From Thermomonas sp. HDW16 (GTDB lineage: Bacteria; Pseudomonadota; Gammaproteobacteria; Xanthomonadales; Xanthomonadaceae), in contig NZ_CP049872.1 of NCBI RefSeq assembly GCF_011302915.1, positions 2,731,590 through 2,795,589 of the forward strand: a DNA stretch of 64,000 nucleotides, written 5' to 3'. Within the stretch, counting starts at the first letter, position 1, and each line of letters starts with the position of its first letter. Of this stretch, positions 58,111-64,000 are shown in pieces. The notes below the pieces were generated by a model. It was not told where the DNA came from. It ran no database searches and worked only from the letters and a program-made list of their open reading frames with translations. A program made the position numbers and the translations under genes.

Positions 58111-58803
58111 ATGTCCACCCTCGTCAGCATCCGCAACCTACACAAGACCTACCAGCGTGGCCCGGAGAAGGTCGACGTGCTGCACGGCATCGACATCGAC
58201 ATCGAACAGGGCGATTTCGTCGCGCTGATGGGCCCCTCGGGTTCCGGCAAGACCACCTTGCTCAACCTGATCGGCGGGCTGGATTCGCCGACCTCGGGCA
58301 GCATCGAGATCGCCGGCCAGCGCATCGACGGCATGAAGTCCGGCCAGCTCTCGCAATGGCGCAGCAACCATGTCGGCTTCGTGTTCCAGTTCTACAACCT
58401 GATGCCGACCCTGACCGCGCAGAAAAACGTGGAGCTGCCGCTGCTGCTGACCAAGCTGTCCGCCGCGCAACGCAAGCGCAATGCGGAAATCGCGCTGGAA
58501 CTGGTGGGCCTGAAGGAACGCGGCAAGCACCGCCCGGCGGAACTCTCCGGCGGCCAGCAGCAACGCGTGGCGATTGCCCGCGCCATCGTTTCCGATCCCA
58601 CCCTGTTGATCTGCGACGAACCCACCGGCGACCTCGACCGCGCATCGGCGGAGGAAATCCTGACCCTGCTGCAGACGCTCAATCGCGAGCACGGCAAGAC
58701 CATCGTGATGGTCACCCACGACCCCAAGGCCGCGGAGTACGCAACGCACACGCTGCACCTGGACAAGGGCAACCTGGTCGAACACACCGCGCACGCCGCC
58801 TGA
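58111..58803 (+). CDS. MacB/LolD-type ABC ATPase
   Basis: A 230-residue stand-alone ATPase. Walker [14 protein letters not shown]-loop [13 protein letters not shown], signature [15 protein letters not shown], Walker [13 protein letters not shown], switch His in VMVTHDPKA. The set is that of the MacB/LolD/FtsE group that drives FtsX-like permeases. The gene lies 25 bases after the adaptor and 12 bases before the first permease. Confidence 0.92.
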   Translation: MSTLVSIRNLHKTYQRGPEKVDVLHGIDIDIEQGDFVALMGPSGSGKTTLLNLIGGLDSPTSGSIEIAGQRIDGMKSGQLSQWRSNHVGFVFQFYNLMPTLTAQKNVELPLLLTKLSAAQRKRNAEIALELVGLKERGKHRPAELSGGQQQRVAIARAIVSDPTLLICDEPTGDLDRASAEEILTLLQTLNREHGKTIVMVTHDPKAAEYATHTLHLDKGNLVEHTAHAA

Positions 58804-58815
58804 CGGAGCACGCAG

Positions 58816-59970
58816 ATGAAATACCTGCACCTCATCTGGGCCGCGCTGTTCCGCAGCAAGACCCGCACCCTGCTCACCCTGCTGTCCGTGGTCGCCGCCT
58901 TCCTGCTGTTCGGCATGCTGGATTCGGTGCGGGTGGCGTTCAATTCCGGCGGCCAGGTGGCCGGTGCCGACCGCATGATCACCATGTCGCGGCTGTCGAT
59001 CACGCAGATGCTGCCGTACAGCCTCACCGAGCAGATCCGCGCCGTGCCGGGCGTCAAGAAAGCCGCGTACGCGGCGTGGTTCGGCGGCATCTACCGCGAC
59101 CCGAAGAACTTCTTCGCCAACTTCAGCGTCAGCCCGGATTACCTGGACCTGTATCCGGAATTCAAGCTGCCGGCAGCGCAGAAGCAGGCGTGGTTGGCCG
59201 ATCAGCGCGGCGCCATCGTCGGCGAATCGCTGGCCAAGCGCTTCGGCTGGAAGGTGGGCGACACCATCCCGCTGCAAGCCACCATCTTCCCGACCAAGGG
59301 CAGCAACGACTGGCCGTTCACCCTGCGCGGCATCTACAAGATCGACGACCCGAAGATGAAGGGCCAGGAGAACGTGATGTTCTTCCACTGGAAATACTTC
59401 GATGAAGCCAACGACTACGTGAAGGGCCGCGTCGGCTGGTTCATCGTGCAGCCCGAATCCGGCAGCGCCGACAAGGTGGCGAACGTCATCGACAAGCTCA
59501 GCGCCAATTCCGACCATGAAACCAAGACCCAGACCGAGGCCGCGTTCAACCAGAGCTTCGCCAAGCAGTTCGCCGACATCGGCCTGATCGTCACCGCGAT
59601 CATGGGCGCGGTGTTCTTCACCCTGCTCTTGCTCACCGGCAACACCATGGCGCAGGCCGTGCGCGAACGCATCCCCGAACTCGCGGTGCTGAAGACGATC
59701 GGTTTCAGCAATCGCAGCGTGCTGTGGCTGGTGCTGGCCGAATCGATGTTGCTGGTGGTGCTGGGCGGGATGATCGGACTGGGCATCGCGGCCCTGCTGG
59801 TGCCCGCGGTCAGCGCCGGCAGCGGCGGGATGATCCAGCTGCCTTCGCTGCTGCCGGAAACCTGGGCGATGGGCCTGGGCCTGGCGCTGCTGATTGGCCT
59901 GGTGGTGGGCCTGTTGCCGGCCTTGCGCGCGATGAAGTTGAACATCGTCGATGCACTGGCCGGCCGATAA
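58816..59970 (+). CDS. FtsX-type ABC permease, first
   Basis: A 384-residue permease: one N-terminal helix ([20 protein letters not shown]), a large periplasmic domain (about 45-255), then three helices near the end ([60 protein letters not shown]). Typical of MacB/LolC transmembrane parts that lack their own ATPase. With the second permease it would form a heterodimer. 12-base gap on both sides. Confidence 0.9.
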   Translation: MKYLHLIWAALFRSKTRTLLTLLSVVAAFLLFGMLDSVRVAFNSGGQVAGADRMITMSRLSITQMLPYSLTEQIRAVPGVKKAAYAAWFGGIYRDPKNFFANFSVSPDYLDLYPEFKLPAAQKQAWLADQRGAIVGESLAKRFGWKVGDTIPLQATIFPTKGSNDWPFTLRGIYKIDDPKMKGQENVMFFHWKYFDEANDYVKGRVGWFIVQPESGSADKVANVIDKLSANSDHETKTQTEAAFNQSFAKQFADIGLIVTAIMGAVFFTLLLLTGNTMAQAVRERIPELAVLKTIGFSNRSVLWLVLAESMLLVVLGGMIGLGIAALLVPAVSAGSGGMIQLPSLLPETWAMGLGLALLIGLVVGLLPALRAMKLNIVDALAGR

Positions 59971-59982
59971 GGGGACGACGAC

Positions 59983-61290
59983 ATGAAGCGATTTTTTTCC
60001 GGCCTGCTCACCGTGCTCCTGCTGGCGGCGTTACTCGGCGTGTGGATCGTGCTGCCGTGGTACGCGGTACTCGGCGCGGCGGTGGTCATCGCACTGTGGC
60101 TGTTCCTCACTCGCAGCGGGCGGCTGGCGCGCGAAGCGGCGAAGATCGGCATCGCCGGCCTGCCGCAGCGCTGGGGCGCCTCGCTGGTGATCGTGGTCGG
60201 CATCGCCGGCGTGGTCGCGGTGCTGGTGGCGATGCTGTCGATGGGCGAAGGCTTCAAGGCCACCCTGGCCAGCACCGGCAGCGACGACAGCGCGATCCTG
60301 CTGCGTGCCGGTTCGCAGGCGGAAACCAACTCGGTGATCAGCCGCGACCAGGTGCCGCTGCTGACCACCCTGCCGGGCATCGCCAAGGGCCAGGACGGCA
60401 AGCCGCTGGCATCGCCGGAGTTGTCGCAGGTGGTGAACCTGCCGAGCATGGCCGATGGCACCGATGCCAATGTGCAGTTCCGCGGCGTGGGCCCGGCCGG
60501 TTGGGCGATCCGCCCGCAGCTGAAAATCGTGGAAGGCCGCAAGTTCAATCCCGGCCTGCGCGAGATCGTGGTCGGCAGCGGTGCGCAAAAACAGTTCCGC
60601 GGGTTGGAACTCGGCAAGCAGTTGAAGCTGGCCAACCAGCAGTGGACGGTGGTCGGTGTGTTCCATGCCGGCGATTCGCACGATTCCGAACTGTGGGCCG
60701 ACGCCGAAGTGCTGGGCCCGGCCTACCAGCGCCAGGCCTACCAGTCGATGACGGTGAAGCTGGACGGTAAGGACGGCTTCAAACAACTCAAGGGGGCGCT
60801 GGCCGCCGATCCGCGGCTGAAGCTCGATATCGAGACCACCCACGACTACTACAGCAAGCAGTCCGAGCAGTTGAACAAGCTGATCCGCATCCTCGGCATC
60901 GTGATCGGCTCGATCATGGCGATCGGCGCGATCTTCGGCGCGCTCAACACCATGTACGCGGCGGTCGCCGGCCGTGCCCGCGAGATCGCCACCATGCGTG
61001 CGCTCGGCTTCCGCGGATTACCGGTGGTCAGCGCGGTGATGCTGGAAACCATGCTGCTGGCGTTGCTCGGCGGACTACTCGGCGCGGGCTTGGCCTGGTT
61101 GGTGTTCAACGGCTACACGGTGAGCACGCTGGGCCAGAACTTCAGCCAGGTGGTGTTCCAGTTCCGCGTCTCGCCGGAACTGCTGTGGACGGGATTGAAG
61201 TGGGCGCTGGGGATCGGTTTGGTCGGCGGCTTGTTCCCGGCCCTGCGCGCGGCGCGCCTGCCGGTGACCGAGGCGTTGCGCGCGGCCTAG
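59983..61290 (+). CDS. FtsX-type ABC permease, second
   Basis: A 435-residue permease of the same class: two hydrophobic segments near the start (about 5-45), another (about 65-90), a periplasmic domain (about 95-300; EGFKATLASTGSDDSAILLR), then three helices at the end. The extra N-terminal part before the usual FtsX layout is about 60 residues longer than in the first permease. The last 4 bases overlap the stop of the convergent rarD gene. Confidence 0.9.
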   Translation: MKRFFSGLLTVLLLAALLGVWIVLPWYAVLGAAVVIALWLFLTRSGRLAREAAKIGIAGLPQRWGASLVIVVGIAGVVAVLVAMLSMGEGFKATLASTGSDDSAILLRAGSQAETNSVISRDQVPLLTTLPGIAKGQDGKPLASPELSQVVNLPSMADGTDANVQFRGVGPAGWAIRPQLKIVEGRKFNPGLREIVVGSGAQKQFRGLELGKQLKLANQQWTVVGVFHAGDSHDSELWADAEVLGPAYQRQAYQSMTVKLDGKDGFKQLKGALAADPRLKLDIETTHDYYSKQSEQLNKLIRILGIVIGSIMAIGAIFGALNTMYAAVAGRAREIATMRALGFRGLPVVSAVMLETMLLALLGGLLGAGLAWLVFNGYTVSTLGQNFSQVVFQFRVSPELLWTGLKWALGIGLVGGLFPALRAARLPVTEALRAA

Positions 61291-62207
61291 CCCAAGCCTT
61301 CGCGCGGTGCGGCCTGTCGACGCCCACCGCGCCACAGGCCTTCGCCGACAAAGATCGCCAAGGCAAGCCAGATGCAGGCGAAGCCGATCAAGCGGTCGCG
61401 ATCGAAGGGTTCGTGGAAGACATACACGCCGATCAGGAATTGCAGGGTCGGCGCGATGTACTGCATCAGGCCGACCGTGGCCAACGGAATGCGGCGCACC
61501 GCATAGGCGAAACCGATCAGCGGCAACGCGGTGAGGATGCCGCCGAACACCAGCAGCGCACTCAACCATGCGCCGTATCCCGCGCCGAAGCCGCCCGTTC
61601 CATGCGCCTCGCTCCACAGCAACAACGCCAGCGCAGGTAGGAACAGATAGGCGCTTTCCACGCCAAGCCCGCTCACTGAGTCAACGTGCGCCAGTTTGCG
61701 CAGCAAGCCATACAGGCCGAACGAGGCCGCCAGCGCCAACGCGATCCACGGGAAGCTGCCGTAGTTGAAGGTCAGCCACAGCACGCCAACCGCGGCGATG
61801 GCGATCGACAGCCACTGCACCGGCCGCAAGCGTTCGTGCAGGAAGACGACGCCCAGCACCACGTTGAGCAGCGGATTGATGAAGTAGCCCAGCGCGGTCT
61901 CGACCACGTGGCCGGCATTCACCGCCCAGATGTACAGCCCCCAGTTGAAGGCGATCAGCACGCCGCTCAGTGCCAGCATCCAGCGCAGTTCCGGGCGGCC
62001 ACGCAAGGTGTCCTTCAGCCAGTGGCGACCATCGCGCCAGAACAGGAACGCGCCGACGAACAGCGTGCTCCACACGATCCGGTGCAGCACGATCTGCAGC
62101 GACGGCACCGCCTTCAGCAGGTGCCAGTAGAGGGGCACGACGCCCCAGACGACGAAGGCGAGCATGCCGATCCACAGGCCTCGGCGCATTTCGGCTTGCG
62201 ATGTCAC
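61287..62207 (-). CDS. rarD: RarD-like EamA transporter
   Basis: A 306-residue ten-helix transporter. It starts MTSQAEMRRGLWIGMLAFVVW with GVVPLYWHLLKAVPSLQIVL, a diagnostic RarD start. Ten hydrophobic segments fit the family. RarD was linked to chloramphenicol sensitivity in E. coli; the substrate is unknown. Its start is inside the yedA-like stop (ATGA), and it ends over the stop of the ABC permease. Confidence 0.88.
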   Translation of the reverse strand: MTSQAEMRRGLWIGMLAFVVWGVVPLYWHLLKAVPSLQIVLHRIVWSTLFVGAFLFWRDGRHWLKDTLRGRPELRWMLALSGVLIAFNWGLYIWAVNAGHVVETALGYFINPLLNVVLGVVFLHERLRPVQWLSIAIAAVGVLWLTFNYGSFPWIALALAASFGLYGLLRKLAHVDSVSGLGVESAYLFLPALALLLWSEAHGTGGFGAGYGAWLSALLVFGGILTALPLIGFAYAVRRIPLATVGLMQYIAPTLQFLIGVYVFHEPFDRDRLIGFACIWLALAIFVGEGLWRGGRRQAAPREGLG

Positions 62208-63112
62208 GTTTTTTTCGCCTTCTTCGCCTTGGCCAGAGTGATCGCAACCACGCCCGACAGGATCACGCCCATCGCGATCAGCTCATGCGCACCGAAGCGC
62301 TCATGCGCCAGCCATGCACCCAGCGCCACCGCGATCGCCGGGTTGATGTAGGCATAGCTGCTGGCCAGCGCCGGCCGTACATGGTGCAGCAGCCAGATGT
62401 AGGCGGTGAAGCCGAACCAGGAACCGAACACGATCAGGTAGGCGAACGCACCCAGCGCGTGCGGCGTCGGCAACGCGTGCATGCGCTCGCCGGCCAGCAG
62501 GCCTGCGCCCAGCATCGCCACGCCACCGCACAGCATCTGCGCGGCGGCGTTCATGAACGGCGGGGCGAGATCGCGGCCACGGCTCCAGATCGAACCGAAC
62601 GACCACGCCAAGGTGGCGACCAGCAACGCGGCCATACCGGTCTTGGATGCGGTCAGGCTGCTGTCCGCATTGAGCCAGAGCACGCCGAGGAAGCCGATGC
62701 CAAGGCCGATCCATTCCGTCCGCGTCGGATGCTCCCCGCGCATCGCCGCGAAAATGCCCATCCACAACGGTGCGGACGCCACCGCCACCGCGGCCATGCC
62801 GGAGCTGACGGTCTTCTCCGCCAGATTGACCATGCCGTTGCCGAGCAGCATCAACAGCACGCCGAGCACTGCCGCGTTGCGCCACTGCGCGCGGGTCGGC
62901 GCCGGCATCCCGCGCAGGCGCAGGAAAGCGAACATCAGTGCGCCGGCGATGGTAAAGCGAATACCACCGAGCAGGAACGGCGGGAAACCGCCTTCCAGCG
63001 CGAAACGGATGCCCAGGTAAGTGGAGCCCCAGATCAGGTATACCGCCGCCAGTGCAAGGGCGACGCGACTACCCGTGGTGCTGTGAGAAGTATCGAGGAC
63101 CGTGCTGTTCAT
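62204..63112 (-). CDS. yedA: YedA-like EamA transporter
   Basis: A 302-residue ten-helix exporter candidate: ALALAAVYLIWGSTYLGIRF and ALEGGFPPFLLGGIRFTIAG are the standard EamA start; LASSYAYINPAIAVALGAWL and AHERFGAHELIAMGVILSGV end the second half. The second EamA repeat (about 150-290) is complete. A tail of Lys (AKAKKAKKT) follows. Members export amino acids or other metabolites. The divergent Lrp-type gene 68 bases away is the likely regulator. Confidence 0.85.
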   Translation of the reverse strand: MNSTVLDTSHSTTGSRVALALAAVYLIWGSTYLGIRFALEGGFPPFLLGGIRFTIAGALMFAFLRLRGMPAPTRAQWRNAAVLGVLLMLLGNGMVNLAEKTVSSGMAAVAVASAPLWMGIFAAMRGEHPTRTEWIGLGIGFLGVLWLNADSSLTASKTGMAALLVATLAWSFGSIWSRGRDLAPPFMNAAAQMLCGGVAMLGAGLLAGERMHALPTPHALGAFAYLIVFGSWFGFTAYIWLLHHVRPALASSYAYINPAIAVALGAWLAHERFGAHELIAMGVILSGVVAITLAKAKKAKKT

Positions 63113-63180
63113 GCGTTCAGGCTACGCCCGCGGAACGGACGCCGTTTGAAAAATCATGCGCCTTCACGCAAAATTTTTGC

Positions 63181-63702
63181 GTGACCGTTCCCATCCTGCT
63201 CGACGATTTCGACCACCGCCTGCTGGCCCTGCTGCAAGACGATGCCTCGCGCACGCTGACCACACTCGGTGAAGCGGTCGGTTTGTCGCCCAGTGCGGTG
63301 CAGCGGCGCTTGACCCGTTACCGCAAGCAAGGCTTGTTGCAACAGGTGGCGATACTGGACGCGCAAGCATTCCCGGCGGTGGTGCTGGCCGCGGTGTGGG
63401 TGACCATGGAACGCGAGTCGGTGCGCACGCTCAATGCGTTCTACGCACGCATGCGCGCCGCACCGGAAGTGCAACAGTGCTACCAGCTGGCCGGCGACTG
63501 GGATTACCTGGTGATCATGGCCACCACCAGCGTCGGTGCGTATCGCGAGGCCGCCGAGCGCCTGTTCAAGGTCGACGGCAACATCAAGCGCTACGAAACC
63601 CGGCTGGTGTTCGATACGGTCAAGCGCGGGCTGCGCATCCCGACCCGCATCGCCGGCACCCGACGGGCGCACAGCAAGGCGAAATCCGGCCAAGGCGGTT
63701 GA
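63181..63702 (+). CDS. Lrp/AsnC-family regulator divergent from yedA
   Basis: A 173-residue protein with helix-turn-helix (about 18-52; LGEAVGLSPSAVQRRLTRYR) and RAM domain (about 60-150; VTMERESVRTLNAFYARMRA, CYQLAGDWDYLVIMATTS). GTG start at 63181 (MTVPILLDDFDHRLLALLQD), because the open frame upstream runs into the promoter region. Faces yedA and rarD, which suits local control of an amino-acid exporter pair. A C-terminal tail with Arg/Lys (RRAHSKAKSGQGG) is extra. Confidence 0.87.
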   Translation: MTVPILLDDFDHRLLALLQDDASRTLTTLGEAVGLSPSAVQRRLTRYRKQGLLQQVAILDAQAFPAVVLAAVWVTMERESVRTLNAFYARMRAAPEVQQCYQLAGDWDYLVIMATTSVGAYREAAERLFKVDGNIKRYETRLVFDTVKRGLRIPTRIAGTRRAHSKAKSGQGG

Positions 63703-63774
63703 CGGCACACCTTGCGACGGGTCTGATAGGGGTTCGCCGGCATGCCGGCGAATTCGGCAAGGAGTGGCAGGGCC

Positions 63775-64000
63775 ATGCATGGCATTCGCAAGCGGCTGCT
63801 GATCGGCGGCGCGGTATTGGCCGCGCTCGTACTCGGCATCGGCCTGCCGTTGGCGATGCGGGCGATCGATCGCAGCACGCGCACCCTGGAAGTACGCGAC
63901 GCGCAGAACGACAGCATCCGCCTGCAGCGGATGCTGTCCAACCAGTTGGCGGACTTCGCCAGCTACGCACGCGACTACGGCAACTGGGCACTGACCGCCG
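63775..64000 (+). CDS. membrane sensor, N-terminal part (CHASE4-like)
   Basis: The window ends inside this gene; 75 codons are visible. It starts MHGIRKRLLIGGAVLAALVL (one membrane helix) then a periplasmic start RSTRTLEVRDAQNDSIRLQR and SNQLADFASYARDYGNWALT. The D-Y-G-N-W pattern is typical of CHASE4 sensor domains, which usually lie in front of GGDEF, EAL or kinase domains. ATG 63775 has a GGAG site. The output domain is outside the window. Confidence 0.75.
   Translation, partial: MHGIRKRLLIGGAVLAALVLGIGLPLAMRAIDRSTRTLEVRDAQNDSIRLQRMLSNQLADFASYARDYGNWALTA

Overview
The window is GC-rich, densely packed chromosome from a gammaproteobacterium. Gene content and protein style point to Xanthomonadales (the Lysobacter / Luteimonas / Thermomonas / Pseudoxanthomonas group): a PhoP/PhoQ pair with a PepSY-type gene, AcnD/PrpF, a class II ribonucleotide reductase split into two genes, small entericidin-like lipoproteins and many short 4-nt ATGA gene overlaps. 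The genus is an inference; there is no rRNA gene or other taxonomic marker here. About 75 protein genes and one tRNA (Thr, TGT) are supported. No prophage, transposase gene or CRISPR array was seen.

Layout. 0-2.3 kb: the end of a branched-chain 2-oxoacid/pyruvate dehydrogenase operon (E1 beta tail, E2) and two VOC proteins. 2.3-7.7 kb: diguanylate cyclase, a membrane protein, tryptophanyl-tRNA synthetase with an extra C-terminal domain, an exported protein, two tiny entericidin-like lipoproteins, arginase and tRNA-Thr. 8-11.8 kb: a complete sulfate ABC importer. 11.8-16.7 kb (minus): SPOR protein, CoaX, BirA, PlsY and a DAK2-DegV protein, a cofactor and phospholipid-precursor block in which the last two plausibly work together. 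16.8-20.7 kb: MtfA peptidase, a 122-bp element with perfect terminal inverted repeats, PhoQ, PhoP and a PepSY-like protein. 20.8-26.6 kb: arginine-deiminase-fold hydrolase, DusA, and AcnD-PrpF of the 2-methylcitrate cycle. 26.5-31.6 kb: GNAT and GFA proteins and a run of small exported or lipoproteins with low-complexity tails, a HAD phosphatase, an EF-hand protein and a lytic transglycosylase. 31.6-33.4 kb: an Lrp regulator divergent from alanine dehydrogenase. 33.4-40.4 kb: small metabolic and stress proteins, including a double-CDGSH iron-sulfur protein, a cold-shock protein, pirin and an FKBP isomerase.

40.4-41.8 kb is the clearest accessory patch: an array of short dispersed repeats and hairpins next to two overlapping, AT-richer genes of unknown function. 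41.8-45.8 kb is the class II ribonucleotide reductase (NrdJa, NrdJb) with a histone H1-like Lys/Ala-rich gene between the two halves and a possible NrdR box pair upstream. 46-52.8 kb holds a DegQ/HtrA protease, a YqjD/YqjE-like membrane cluster, an AI-2E-type permease, a HAD hydrolase, an M17 aminopeptidase and an XRE regulator with a membrane domain. 53-56.5 kb is a DesK/DesR-like two-component system joined to an ABC-2 exporter. 56.8-61.3 kb is a MacA/MacB-like adaptor, ATPase and two permeases. 61.3-63.7 kb has two EamA transporters and a divergent Lrp/AsnC regulator; the window ends inside a membrane sensor with a CHASE4-like start.

The most unusual signals are the 17.9-kb inverted-repeat element, the 40.5-kb repeat array with its AT-rich gene pair, the kinase/fatty-acid-binding fusion beside plsY, the histone-like gene inside the nrdJ locus, and the extra domain on TrpRS. 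No clear, wholly new multi-gene system could be demonstrated from sequence alone; the 40.5-41.8 kb patch is the best candidate to look at.
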